The translations under genes and the position numbers were made by a program. A DNA stretch of 64,000 nt from Meloidogyne chitwoodi (lineage: Eukaryota; Nematoda; Chromadorea; Rhabditida; Meloidogynidae). Below the pieces are notes generated by a model that searched no databases, was not told where the DNA came from, and saw nothing but the letters and a program-made list of their open reading frames with translations. Location: NCBI GenBank assembly GCA_015183035.1, contig JACZZP010000016.1, positions 1,116,001 through 1,180,000 of the forward strand, given 5' to 3'. Within the stretch, counting starts at the first letter, position 1; the number at the start of each line of letters is the position of its first letter. Below, piece by piece: positions 11,252 through 24,093 of the stretch.

Positions 11252-11969
11252 AAGAAAGATAAATAATGTAAAACTCATAATTTTGAAAAAAAAGTACTAA
11301 ATAAATATATTTTTAATATTTATCTAATAAAATATTTTACTAATTGACTTTTTAAAATAAAAATATGTCTTAAATATTTAATATAAAATTTCATTTAAAA
11401 AAATTAGTTAACTGTTTCTTAGAAAATAGGTAATAAATACTAAATTATAGGATAGGGACTAATAATTTACTAAAACTATTTATCAATTTTTCTCAGTAAT
11501 AGGTATTTAATTGATAATATTCCATTATTTTCCAATTCATCTAAACTTTGATTAATTCCAAAAACTTGAATATTACCAATTTTTAGGGACTACAATAATA
11601 AAGTTATCAAATGAATATAATTACTTTTTTAATAAATTTAAACTTTTTCTTTGATTTTTTAAAATTCTTCCTTAAAATGTTGAAAAATTAATTTTTGTTT
11701 TTCACTAAAAATAAATTTAATTTAAAAAATTATTTTTAATTTAAAAAGGGATAAATAAAAGATTTTTTTAATAATGATTATAGATATATTAATAAAAAGA
11801 CAAACATTTTCTTAGTTTGTATTTTTATAAATATTTTGATTTTTCTTATCTGCTTTATTTTTGTTTCCTTTTATTACTGATTGACTGTGTTTTTGAACTT
11901 AATTATTAAATATTTATTAAATTTTTAATAAAAAATTTAAAATATTATTATTTTTATTAAATTTTATTA
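11252..11969. other. Intergenic DNA with one possible minus-strand exon
   Basis: Mostly AT-rich. A minus-strand frame at about 11478-11592 follows a good acceptor and reads SLKIGNIQVFGINQSLDELE to a stop. It cannot be linked confidently to the gene at 11970-14257, which already has its own stop, so it may be a fragment of another gene. Confidence 0.35.
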
Positions 11970-14257
11970 TCAAAAACCTCTTCCTCTTTTGATTTCCATA
12001 TTTCCTTTAAAAATTTCTGGATTATTAATTATTTGCTTTTCTTTTTGTTTAGTTTTTTCATTCTCTTTTTTATTATTAATTTCTTCAATATTTTCTTGAG
12101 TTATTGATAACTTTAAAAAAATATTTTAAATTAAAAAATAAATATTTATAAATATTTACCAATGAATTAGTTGAATTATTATTAGATGATTGACCTTTCT
12201 CTTTTTTTAAATTAATTTCCTCAATTAATTTATTCTTATTAATATCTGTTAAAACAATAACATCTTCATCTTAATATTATAAATATTAATTTAAAAAATT
12301 TAAAAGTTTAATCAAAATATAATTTAAATTTTTAAAATTAAAAATTATCAATTCCTTGGTACTCTTATAATATTATTACAAGTGTGAAGCAGTTTCTTTT
12401 AATCCAATGCAAGAAGTGCGTGCACTGATTTTCTAATATATTTTTATTTCCAACGATTTTTAAATTTTTGAAAATATTTTTTAAAATATAAATTAAAAAA
12501 TTGCCTAATAAATAAAAAATATATTTTCTTTTACCTTTTGCATTTTCAATTTTTAAAAATAAAAAATTAATTTCAGGATCAATAAAATTATTTTTATCAT
12601 TAAAAATTTCTATTAATTTCTTTTTATGTATTTCATTAAAATTTTTATTTTCATTTAAAGAAATTTTCTTTTCAATACATTTGTTATAAAAATAATTAAT
12701 TTCATTATTTGTTAAATTTTTCCCTTTTTTAGCTAAATTTGAAAAACATTTTTCTGAATTATATAAATATGCATTACTATTTGAATTAATTGAAAATTGA
12801 GCGAATTTATTAATATCATAAAACCATTTCTAAAAAAATAAATAAAATGAAAAAAGAAATTAAATTATAATTTAATTAAAAAACTTACAGTATATTCTTG
12901 TTCATCATTTGTAATATTATTTTTAATATTTTTTTCAACAAATAATTTATAAAGAATTTGGTTTCCAATAATCTTGATAAATATTAATTTATTCCAATAT
13001 TCTTTTAAATCTCAAAAAAATATTTTTTAAAGAAATTACCTAATTTATTATATTAACCTTTATTGTCATTTAAACTTTTAGAATTATTAAATAAAATATA
13101 ATCAAGTAAAGCTTTACTTCTCCATTTTTCAATAATATTTCCATTAAAATAATTAAAATAAAGATAAATAATTAATTTATATTCTTCTTTTTCTTCTTTA
13201 CCTTTAAATAAATAAAAATAATATTTTTATTAAACAAAACTTACTTAATTCTCCAAAAATATTAGGTATTAATATTTTAATATAATAATATCGAACAATT
13301 CCAAAAAGTTCAATAAATTTTTCTTTTGCCAATTTTGGGTATTTATTTACATAATCTCTAAAAATATTAAATATATTAAAAAATTAAATATAAAAATCAA
13401 ACCTTAAAAAATTATATAAAAATTTTTTTTCATACAAATAAAAGAAAAGCCATTCAAAATTAGCATCAAATAAAGCTATTTTATTTTCTTCTATAATTAA
13501 ATTTAATTCTGATATATTATTAGGGTGACATTTAATTTTTTTAATTTTTACATATAAAGGATTATTTAAATATTTAATTGCTTCATTAACTTCTTCTTTA
13601 TGTTCCAAAATTAAACAAATTTCCAATTTTCCAAAATGTTTAACAAATCTAAAAAAATCTCAAATTTAAAAAATTAATGTCTGTATTAAATAATAAATTT
13701 ATATTTTTAAATATAATTCTGATACTTTAATATAAATATTAATTTATAATTATATTTTATAATTATTAAATAATTTATTTAAAAATAAATATGTACTTAT
13801 TAAAAAATGTTTCTCCAATAAATTCAGCAAGATTAATCTGTGAAAATATAATAATTTTCCATTTTGCATCCTCAGAAATTTTTTTCGAATTTTCAGGTAA
13901 AAGAAATTCTTTATAATATTTATCCATAATTTCTAATTTTAAAATTGGTTTATTAGCTCTAGTAAGAGTATTCCAGAAATTAAATACTCCTTAAAATAAT
14001 TTTTATTTTATATCAAAATTGAAAAAAATTTAATTATTAACTAAAATAAATAACATTTATATTATACTTATTCCCTTCTAATACCTCCCTAACATTATTA
14101 CTTATTTAAATTTTATATAAATAAATTTAAGTAATTTATTTTCATTTATTAAAATTTATATTTATGAAAACAAACCTCTAGAAAAATTAACAGCAGTCAA
14201 AAATAAAGGAAATATTAATAAAAATATAAATAAATAAATTAAAAAGATGTATTTCAT
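11970..14257 (-). CDS. Secreted Lys/Asn-rich protein, function unknown
   Basis: A multi-exon gene starting at 14257 with a clear signal peptide (MKYIFLIYLFIFLLIFPLFL, then TAVNFSRG). Later exons are rich in Lys, Asn, Ile and Glu. They include LTRANKPILKLEIMDKYYKE, KIIIFSQINLAEFIGETFF, IALFDANFEWLFFYLYEKK and IGNQILYKLFVEKN. The last two exons are strongly polar and end KGNMEIKRGRGF before TGA 11970-11972. At least ten short introns are needed; boundaries near 12300-12500 are uncertain. The composition resembles the long N-terminal region of the gene at 44150-58409, but no local alignment was found. A secreted parasite protein is possible; no function is claimed. Confidence 0.55.
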
Positions 14258-14689
14258 TTAAATAAATACTTAAATTAAAATAAATTTATGAAAAGTGTAT
14301 TATTAAAAATTAAAATAAACTTAAAGTTAGAAAAAGGTTTTTTAACTTTATTTTTAATTAGAATTAAAAAACAAAATTATAAATTTTAAAATATAAAAAA
14401 GAAATGTCATATGTATATATTTTAAAAAGTGCTATTTCTTAAGATGAAAATCAAAAAGAAAATGTACAATAAAATTAAGTCTGTAAAGGATATTTCTTAA
14501 TTGCCAATAATAATATCGATCTTATTTATATTAACCACGTAAATATATTTTTTTGAATTTCATTTTAAAATTTAAATAGTTTAAAATATAATTAATAAAT
14601 AAAATTCGAAAAATAACGTTAATAACCCAAAAGGAGAATTTAATCATTTGAATATAATTAACGAAAAATTAAGTAAATTATAAATAAAT

Positions 14690-17305
14690 TAATGTTGATC
14701 AACAAAAATTCCCTCATCAAACTCGTTTGTGAAAATTCAAATGAAACGAACACAGATGACACCGTTAAAAGTGTCAAAAATTTTTTATTACTCAACAAAA
14801 AAAATTCAGAATTTTAAAATACTCAATTTTATTATGGAAATATTTACTTTTAAATATAGTAATATGTTTAAAATGATGAAAGTTACAATTTGTTATGTGT
14901 TTTTCTTAAATTTAATTTAAAAGAGCCATCTTTGAAAATATTCTTCAAAATTTACATTAATTTATGCTGGAAAAAAAAGAACGCTTTGATGCATCCAAAG
15001 ATTGCTACAGCCATTTGTGGAGCAAATTTACGCAAAGTAGCCAATAATCCAGAAATAATTTCGGTAGCCTGAGCAAAACCACCAGCAGGAACAATTATTT
15101 CCCAGAAGAAAATGCATAAAAGAGCTAAAAAATAAATTTTAGATCGGATAGAAACTGAAAAAATTAATCAGTTAATTCTCAATCAATCAGCAAAATTTAG
15201 GTTTTGTAATTATCTAGTATCTTTGCAAAAAATTGAATAAAAGTTTCGGCCTTAATATCATTCAACTACAATTATTTGAAATATAACTATTAGAGTGATA
15301 TTTTGAAAATTATGAGAAAATATTTAATAAATTACCTAAACCAACTGCCAATACAATGAAACGAACTTCTTTAGATTTTATTATACGTATAAACATTTCC
15401 CATCCAGTCTCCTTTATCTCGTTATCATCATTAGCCGAAGTAGAAGGCCCTCCTTTCGAGTTTTTGCATCCATTATTTTTTTTATTATTATCATGGAGCA
15501 TTTTCTAATAAAAAGTTAATCATTAAAGTCTTTAAAAAATAATTTACCTCAAAGGCCTCACCAAGTTGTCCAATTTGAGCATTTTCTTGATCACTACCAG
15601 TGCGAAATTCTTTTAAACGATCCTTTAATGCAGTTAATGCTTCATTAACACGACAAGTAGTTGAACTAACCTATTTTTAAATTTAAAAAAATAATATTTT
15701 TATTAAACCACATTTTGAGAGTTATTTTGTTGTTGTCGTGGTGGATCACAAATTATAGGAATAATATCAGCCTCAGTAGCAGATGTAAGACAGTAACTGT
15801 TAGGGCAGCGACCATGCTTATTTATAAATTCTTTAACGCATTTTAAGTGAGAAACATAATTGCAACACTTAAGAATAGCCAAACTACTAGGCACATCGAG
15901 TTTACAAATTGTACAATTAGCAGCCATTTAAATCAAATTCTGATTCTGACAAAAAATATATAATTAATTTTAAAAAAATATATAGAATTAATTAACAAAA
16001 ATAATATTTGGAAAAAACAATTTTAAAAAACATCCTAAAAAGGAAATTTTGTTACAATTTATTTAAAAAATAATGTAAATAAATAATAAAAGTGAATTTT
16101 TAAATTCTCGATGATGTGTTGGCAATTATTTGATATGATAACATTTAAGTAGATTTTAATGAAATTCAAAGAATTATACATAATTAAAAAATAAAATTAG
16201 CCCTCAAATAGTTAAATTTTCATAAACATATTGAGCCAAAAGTAGACGATTAATATCCAAAGCCAAATGCGAAGTTTTCTCTGCCCTAGCTTTTATTCCA
16301 TTTGGAATAATTTCTGAAAATATTAAAGTAAAAATATATATATTTTAAAGTATCTAGTACCTCTTTCTAATTTATCAACAAAAGGTGCAAGTATTTCCTT
16401 TTGCAAATAGCCAGTAAGATTTTCTTCAGTTGATAAAATTTGCTTTGAGGATAAATGACGATTTGCATTCTGAATTAAATTAAACCATCGTTCATAGCAA
16501 AGTTGTTGAAGAAAATCCCTATTTTAATTAAAAAAATAAAAATAGAAAAAAAACTAAAAATTTAACTTTGAAATTTTAAGGCTATCGCTCAAACTGTTCA
16601 TAAACGAAAATTGACATTCTGAAAGAGAGTCAATAACAATTTCACCACTTTCAATAAACGGCTTCCAAAGTGAGTTCACATATTTTTCAATGAATTCCTT
16701 CTCCTTTGCATACTCGTCTTTTTTGATTAGAGTACTAACATCAGGTAAGCTAGCAATAGGAGAATGACTTAAATCGAGAACCTAAAAAATCAATTTGTCC
16801 AGTTCAGAGATAAAAATAATACTCACCATACCAAGCTGACTTGCATTCGGTAAATCTTCAAGAAGTTCAACAGGTCCTAAAGATTGTCGTAAAACGAAAA
16901 TCTCGTCATTTGAAATTGACTCCCGCGAAGTGAGATTTTGAGGAAATTTTGTTAAATAACGCTCTATGGGTGAACGTGGAGTTCTTCAAATTGACAAAAT
17001 TTCTTAAACAAAATCATAAAAAACCTAGGTGGACTTTTTTGACGTGGAGGGCTTCTTGGAAGAGCAGGAACAATATTCATTGTACGTAATTTAATTAGAG
17101 CTTCACTTGCAGAACTGCGGCGACGGCTTAAACTATCACGACCAGTACCTAATGAACTGTTAGGTAAAGAGGAGAGAATGGAACGAAGTGACTTTTCGGA
17201 TGGTTTGAAAGAAGAAACAATTTCCTCAGAAACATTTTCCAATGTTGAATTTAGTGATTCGTTTAACTAAAATTAAATATTTTAAAAAATAATTAATAAA
17301 TGGTG
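14690..17305. repeat. Left arm of a large inverted duplication
   Basis: Runs inverted relative to 22993-25620. The span from about 15125 to 17305 appeared identical to the right arm, introns included, wherever I aligned it. Outside 15125 the arms differ by scattered substitutions and small indels until similarity ends near 14690. The arm carries one complete RING-like gene and the 3' half of the coiled-coil gene. Confidence 0.9.
14952..15927 (-). CDS. Degenerate-RING membrane protein, left copy
   Basis: Four exons with the same structure as the right copy at 24370-25345, about 227 residues. A RING-like N-terminus shows CTICKLD, CCNYVSHLKC and CPNSYC. The first His of the RING is replaced (CNY instead of CxH), and the last pair is spaced by three residues, so zinc binding may be altered. 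Then come a helix (RVNEALTALKDRLKEF), a Lys/Asn/Ser linker and hydrophobic segments (FIVLAVGLG; LLCIFFWEIIVPAGG). The first three exons and the start of the fourth are identical to the right copy. The end differs at several residues: ATEIISGLLATLRKFAPQMA here against GTEIISGLLAAVRAFAPQMA there. Confidence 0.75.
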
Positions 17306-17760
17306 AACATTTCGAGATGAGTACTTCTCTAATGTACTAAGACAATCCATAATTCTCAACTCCTGTTTGGCTTTAAAACCAGCAATTAATTTTTGTGTTT
17401 CTTCTTGTTGTTTAAACATTTGATTGAAATGCTCAATAAGAGTAAACTAAAAAAATTAAAGCCAAGTATGTATTTTATTTTAAAAATTCTAAAAACCTTG
17501 TCAAAATTGCCCAACAACTCCATTTTTATTTTTCTCTTTTCTGCATCAAAATCACTCATTAGTTTTTTAAACTTGTTTGAAAAATATTCTTTATTAACTA
17601 ATGATGCAGTATGCTGTTCTTGACGAATTAAATAAAGTTGGATTCTTGTATATTCTTTAAGAGTATCAATCCGTTGGCGCAAAATGTACTTTCGATCAAA
17701 CATGAAGTCAATAATATTTGGAAAAGCAATTTTTATCAAACTATTGGAAAATTCTAGGTT
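16204..17760 (-). CDS. Truncated copy of the coiled-coil protein gene
   Basis: Matches the 3' part of the gene at 18567-24093, in opposite orientation. It starts at an acceptor near 17760 (NLEFSNSLIKIAFPNIIDFM, then a shared block DRKYILRQRIDTLKEYTRIQ). It runs through a Lys-rich helix, then jumps from ...KAKQELRIMDCLSTLEKYSS straight to LNESLNSTLENVSEE. It lacks all N-terminal exons and the middle exons found at 21187-22990 of the other copy. The frame stays open through every joined exon to TGA at 16204-16206, so a shortened product is possible. The first in-frame ATG is at DFM (~17703). Whether it has a promoter is unknown. Confidence 0.55.
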
Positions 17761-17843
17761 CTAAAAAATCAAAAATAAATATGTTAAAAAAACAACTGGT
17801 TCTAAAAATATAATTTAAATAAAGGTTCAATATAAAATATTAT

Positions 17844-18283
17844 CGGGACTGAACTGGCCCCATTTGCCTAGGACTGAAATGGGAGTACTGAAATAGCGGT
17901 ACTGAAGTGGCCCGTTTCTCTTTCAAACGGGCCATCTCAGTCCCATACAAAGGTGGTCATTTTAGTACCAGCGTTTTTCAAAATTTAAGTTTTTATTTTC
18001 TTTATGAAGCATACAAAAATTGAATAAATATAACAAACCAAGAAAATAAGTTAATAAAAATAAAGAAGAAGATTAAAATGAAGAAAAAACCACTTTTTCA
18101 CTACAAAAACTTTTTGGTACTGAGATGGCTCCGTTTGTACTGGGACTGAAATGGCGGTACTGAAATGATCCCAACCCCAATCTTTTTCTTCTAAATGGCC
18201 AGTTCAGTACCGTCATTTCAGTACTGCCAATTCAGTCCCAGGCATAAAGGGCCAGTCAGTACCAGTGTTTTCCAAATACCTCC
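17844..18283. repeat. Foldback repeat built from GTACTGAAATGGC-like units
   Basis: The two ends are imperfect inverted repeats of 70-90 bp: GGGACTGAACTGGCC on the left answers GGCCAGTTCAGTACC and CAATTCAGTCCCAGG on the right. Each end consists of variants of a 10-13 bp unit (GTACTGAAATGGC, GGACTGAAATGG). An inner hairpin GGCCCGTTT/AAACGGGCC sits near 17907-17935. CCAGTGTTTTCC at the right edge recalls the CAGTGTTTTCG end of the hAT element at 48666. No clear target duplication was found. It lies at the inner edge of the inverted duplication. Confidence 0.75.
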
Positions 18284-18566
18284 AAAATTCCTACATTTTA
18301 TTAGTAACTTCAGCTTTATTCAAGTAAAAAAATGAAATTTATTAAATTATTACATCTTTTAACAAAAATTTTAATTGTTTAATCTCAATCGTGCAGATGA
18401 TTAAGAGAAATTTGTGTATCGTCTATCTGAATTTTTTATTCTTTTATGTTTTGGAAGCGTAGTTCTTCTTTGACTTTTTCTTTTTTTAATTTAGAAGGCT
18501 GCATAAACAAGACTAGCTTATTCAATTTCAGATTTTATCGATTTAAAATAATTCTTAATCATTAAA
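18284..18566. promoter_or_regulatory. Upstream region of the coiled-coil gene
   Basis: Intergenic DNA before the ATG at 18567. It is less AT-rich than most spacers. No specific element is recognised. Confidence 0.35.
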
Positions 18567-21500
18567 ATGCCAAGACTAAATCAACAAATTCCCTCGCAAA
18601 AAAAGAGCTCTCTGGAACGTAAATTTCAAAAGACGATGGCAAACTTAAAAAGTTTTTATTTTTATCAGTCCTACGTTATTTATACATAATTTTTTGCGGA
18701 AAATTATTTACCATACAATAATACTTCCCATGTTCCATTGGGCGTTCTTCTGTAACGGTTAACTAGCTCGCTGCGTGTTATCATTTTTTGAATATTTTTT
18801 AGAGTTTTTTCGCAAAAAATGTAATACCTTAATTGTAAGGATAAACCAAAAGTTTATATTCATTAAACTACATTTATTATTTAGCATCTGAAGGCTTACT
18901 TCCACGCTCGTTTTTGGATCGGAATTCAAATCTTGTTCCAAATTATGTTGCTACTAAAACATTTAAACAAGGTCGAACTCTTCATAGCGTTCTCTGTGGA
19001 GAAGAAACTAATCAAAAATTTTTGTCTTCAACATCTAGAAAAAGAGATCGCATTCCATTTTATCGAGATGTCAATCGCAGTAAAAATAGTACCAACGATT
19101 CAATAAGTTTGTCTGGAACACAAATATCTTCTCAAATAAAAGATACAACAATAGGACCACGAAGGAGGATTGAATTTTCTAAAGGTTTATAATGTTTCTT
19201 TCATCAATATTTTTTTGTTAATAATTTTATAGTTATATATTTTAATGTTAATTTATTTCTGATATTCTCCTATTATTTTTTATAGGTTATTTGATAATTA
19301 GTAATTTATAAATTATTAAGTTGAATAATCTGGACATACATACCAGGGATGGGCAAATTTCGGGTTTCGGAAGGTTCGGATTGTTCGGGTTTTTAGGTCA
19401 GTTTTATTTCGGGTGTCGTATTTCGGTTTTTTGGACGAAATCCGAAATTTTGAAATTTTTAAAATTTTGAAATTTTTTTGAAAATTTTTGAAATTTTTAG
19501 CTAAGTTTCGGATTTCGGGTTTCGGATTGTTCGGGTTTTTTAGACATTTTTATTTCGGATATCGTATTTCGGTTTTTATTTTTTTACATTTTATTTCGGA
19601 TTTCGTATTTCGGATTTTATTTTCCAATTTTGCCCATCCCTGATACATACCTTAATTTTTTAAAATTTACTAATTATTTTAGCCTTTGGTTCTATTGAGT
19701 CAAATCCTCATTTTGATGAAAATGGTTATGCTATTCCAAGTGCTACTAATTCGACACCAAAAATTAAAATATCGAAGGATGTTAGCAATCAAAATAATCA
19801 ACGTTTTGAAGGATTTGAATTTCATAACAATATAGGATTAACAATAAGTCCCAAAGTTTTTTGCGAAAGACCATTAGATGATGATGAAAATTTTGAAAGT
19901 GCTTTTGAAGAATCTTTTGACACTGAAGAACGTGAAAGGCGTGAGAAAGTTGAGAGAAATAAAAATATTGAAGAAAAATTTATGGACCTTTTTGACATCA
20001 ATTTAAATAAAACACATACTAATGGGGATGATATTTTACCTATTAATCTTCCAATAATGCAAACTGAAAGCCAAACATTCATTGCTGATTTGGATAAAAA
20101 TGTCAGAGAAATTAAAGAAGGACTCAACTTTGTTTCAGAAAAATTGGATTCAGTCGTTGGTCATATGGATAAAACTCTTGGAGATCCAAATATTTCCGAG
20201 GATAATTTAATGACAAACAATAAATTTGGGCATTTATATACATCCATTAAATCGACGCAAACACCTGTTTCGTGGTTGAAAATGAAAACTGATGTGGTTA
20301 CGAACCAAAATAAAGGTTTTATTTTCTTAAGTTTTAAATTTTATACTTGAAAATGTTGAAATGCATATTTTGGTTATCAGTTCGAGGAAAACAAACGGTC
20401 GATTTGTGAATTTAAAATATTTCTAAATTTTTATTATAGTGACCATATTTGTCGAAAATGTTTTTTCTCATTCAAGATTTTTATATATTTCTTAATCATA
20501 CTCCCAAAATTTATTTTCAGATGAACAAAAAGTTTCTAACGATGAAAAAAAGAAGCGGTTGTTTTTTAGTAAATAAAATTTTTTAATTAATATTTAGTGA
20601 CTTCATGTTTGATCGAAAGTACATTTTGCGCCAACGGATTGATACTCTTAAAGAATATACAAGAATCCAACTTTATTTAATTCGTCAAGAACAGCATACT
20701 GCATCATTAGTTAATAAAGAATATTTTTCAAACAAGTTTAAAAAACTAATGAGTGATTTTGATGCAGAAAAGAGAAAAATAAAAATGGAGTTGTTGGGCA
20801 ACCTTGACAAGGTTTTCGAATTTTAAAAAGAAAATATAACTTGGCTTAAACTTTTTTTAGTTTACTCTTATTGAGCATTTCAATAAAATGTTTAAACAAC
20901 AAGAAGAAACAAATAAATTAATTGCTTGTTTTAAAGCCAAACAGGAGTTGAAATTTATGGAATTTCAACATAATGAATATAGTCCTAATATTCGGTAATG
21001 TTAATTTGGTTAGGGTTCCAATTTTTTACTTCATCCCATTTTCAATTGCTTTCTTTCGTTACAGGCAAAGGAAAGACGAAGAATTTGGGATAAGTAAAAA
21101 ATGTGATATCACTTTTAATTTTGATCTGTTTAGTTAGCCTCTTTTTTTATCTATCTTATAAATATTATTATCTTTTGATTTTTTCAGATTATTTCCAAAT
21201 GAAATTGAAAAAGAACAACATCAAATTATTCAACAAGTAAATCCTCTTGAGGCAAATATTGAAGAAGTTTCTGATAATTCAATAGAGGCGTCAGATGATG
21301 ATCTTGATACAACACTAAATGTTTTTGATGCTATACAATCTTCTAAAAATTTTGATAATTCAGGTTAAAAATTGTCATCTAAAGGTTTTTTTAATTGATT
21401 AAAGACTTTAAATTTCAACAATTATTATTTAAGTAATCCTATTTTTAGATTCTTCGACACCAAAGAAATTAACGCCAAATGTCCCTCTTCTCGATTTTAC

Positions 21501-24093
21501 TTTGCTTTCAATTAATGAGGATCTTCGTCGGAAAAATCATGCAGCACAACAGGTAATTCTCAATGATGTAGGAAATTCTAATATTCCTGATGAGATTACT
21601 TCAATCAATGCTAATGTCGCTCAATGCCCTTTGGAGTTTTTAGCAAATATGGCTCTAACAAATAAGGAGGATGAATTGAATAAGAATATTGCTAAACTGG
21701 TCAATTTTATAAAATTTATTTAATTCATTTTTTTGGATCATTCTGTCATGCTTCCTCAGCCATTGAATTTAGACCATAATTTCCAGCATGGTTTTTTAAC
21801 ATTTTTATTTATATCTATCATAAGAATTGTTTAATAGATCAACAAGAAGACGAACAAAAAAGTGATTCTGTTATTTCCTCACCATCTGTAGACGAAAACA
21901 GTACAAATGGTAACACTAGCGAGGATATTACTTCATTGCCATTTGTTAGTGAAAATGTGGTAAAATCTTCAAATAACGATGAGGATCAGGTTATATATAC
22001 AATAGAATTTCTTAAGAGTTTATTCGACACAGAACCTAGAAAATGACAAAAGAAAAATAATATAGCATATGTTTTTATCATACTTATGAATACGTCTGTC
22101 ATATGCATATATGCCTATAAGTTTAAGCTATTCTATTTTTGTCCGCAAGTATGTATTTAGAAAATATTATCACTGTTGAGGATAACCCACTGCAAAAGGA
22201 AAGATTTTTAGAGTGGTTTACAAATGGCAGAAACATGTCTAACATATTAGCCTTTTTATTAAGGAACCAAAGCAAACAAATTCTACAACTGTTCAATCAA
22301 CTCGAGTTAAAAATCTCGAGAATATTGTTAGTGCGCAAGAACAACTTATTGTGCAAATTTCCCATCGATCAGAACTATCTGAACCAAAAATTGTAAATAA
22401 TACTTCTTTATTTGATGAGCTAATAAAGGTTGTTGAAGTAATTGAAGAGCATAAAGGTTTATACATTCAAATAATAAAATATTGATTATTTTTAGTAGAA
22501 AATGAACCTTTACACTTGAATTCGACAAGAAATTATTCAGATTCTATCCTTGAAGAAATTCAAAGTCCTAAGTTCACTGAATCAACCTCGAATAATAAAA
22601 ATCAAGAATTGCTCGAAAGAACAAAGACTGTTAAAAGTAAAAGTTTGAACAGTTCAGAACGTGAGAGAACTTCAGCAGAAATTGAGTCAATTCCAGAGGA
22701 GGTTACTTAATTATTTAAAAATAGTGTACATTTGTATATGATATTTATGTTGATTTAAAGAGGATGTTGATTGAACCTCTATTTTAAGTTTTTTGGTTGA
22801 AATTAAATTTAAAAATCGTCAATTTTTATCATTTTTTATTTAGATAATTTCTATACGGAATGGAGAGGATGCCGGCTCATTATCATCTTCAAATATTATT
22901 TCAATAACACCTTCAAAAGCTGATCAAATTCAACACCAGGAATTAAATAATTATTTAGACGATCATATTACATCTCGAGATGTTAATAAAGTAAATTTTA
23001 TCAATTATTTTTTAAAATATTTAATTTTAGTTAAACGAATCACTAAATTCAACATTGGAAAATGTTTCTGAGGAAATTGTTTCTTCTTTCAAACCATCCG
23101 AAAAGTCACTTCGTTCCATTCTCTCCTCTTTACCTAACAGTTCATTAGGTACTGGTCGTGATAGTTTAAGCCGTCGCCGCAGTTCTGCAAGTGAAGCTCT
23201 AATTAAATTACGTACAATGAATATTGTTCCTGCTCTTCCAAGAAGCCCTCCACGTCAAAAAAGTCCACCTAGGTTTTTTATGATTTTGTTTAAGAAATTT
23301 TGTCAATTTGAAGAACTCCACGTTCACCCATAGAGCGTTATTTAACAAAATTTCCTCAAAATCTCACTTCGCGGGAGTCAATTTCAAATGACGAGATTTT
23401 CGTTTTACGACAATCTTTAGGACCTGTTGAACTTCTTGAAGATTTACCGAATGCAAGTCAGCTTGGTATGGTGAGTATTATTTTTATCTCTGAACTGGAC
23501 AAATTGATTTTTTAGGTTCTCGATTTAAGTCATTCTCCTATTGCTAGCTTACCTGATGTTAGTACTCTAATCAAAAAAGACGAGTATGCAAAGGAGAAGG
23601 AATTCATTGAAAAATATGTGAACTCACTTTGGAAGCCGTTTATTGAAAGTGGTGAAATTGTTATTGACTCTCTTTCAGAATGTCAATTTTCGTTTATGAA
23701 CAGTTTGAGCGATAGCCTTAAAATTTCAAAGTTAAATTTTTAGTTTTTTTTCTATTTTTATTTTTTTAATTAAAATAGGGATTTTCTTCAACAACTTTGC
23801 TATGAACGATGGTTTAATTTAATTCAGAATGCAAATCGTCATTTATCCTCAAAGCAAATTTTATCAACTGAAGAAAATCTTACTGGCTATTTGCAAAAGG
23901 AAATACTTGCACCTTTTGTTGATAAATTAGAAAGAGGTACTAGATACTTTAAAATATATATATTTTTACTTTAATATTTTCAGAAATTATTCCAAATGGA
24001 ATAAAAGCTAGGGCAGAGAAAACTTCGCATTTGGCTTTGGATATTAATCGTCTACTTTTGGCTCAATATGTTTATGAAAATTTAACTATTTGA
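18567..24093 (+). CDS. Large coiled-coil protein, full-length copy
   Basis: About 14 exons can be chained in phase from MPRLNQQIPSQKKSSLERKF to the stop after LAQYVYENLTI. Readable segments: a basic N-terminus; AFGSIESNPHFDENGYAIPS; an acidic region followed by a helix (DKNVREIKEGLNFVSEKLD); the charged helix FMFDRKYILRQRIDTLKEY with KKLMSDFDAEKRKIKMELL; a Ser/Glu-rich middle; KSLRSILSSLPNSSLG with SRRRSSASE; and a helical C-terminus (LQQLCYERWFNLIQNANRHL). No known domain was recognised; a cytoskeletal or chromosome-associated scaffold is a guess from composition only. The exon at 21065-21090 does not keep frame and is probably skipped. An hAT MITE lies in the intron at 19344. Confidence 0.6.
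19344..19642. mobile_element. hAT-type MITE, CAGGGATGGGCAAA family
   Basis: A 299-bp element with ends CAGGGATGGGCAAA and TTTGCCCATCCCTG. The 8-bp target duplication ATACATAC lies at 19336-19343 and 19643-19650. The inside is made of degenerate TTTCGGGTTTCGG-like repeats. It sits in an intron of the coiled-coil gene and carries no coding potential. Confidence 0.92.
20599..20996. repeat. Inner, diverged match to the left duplication arm
   Basis: Inverted relative to about 17306-17706. The first exon is nearly identical, but the intron and next exon carry substitutions (for example AATAAAATG against AATCAAATG), unlike the homogeneous outer block. It is separated from the outer right arm by about 2 kb (20997-22992) absent from the left arm. 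Confidence 0.85.
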
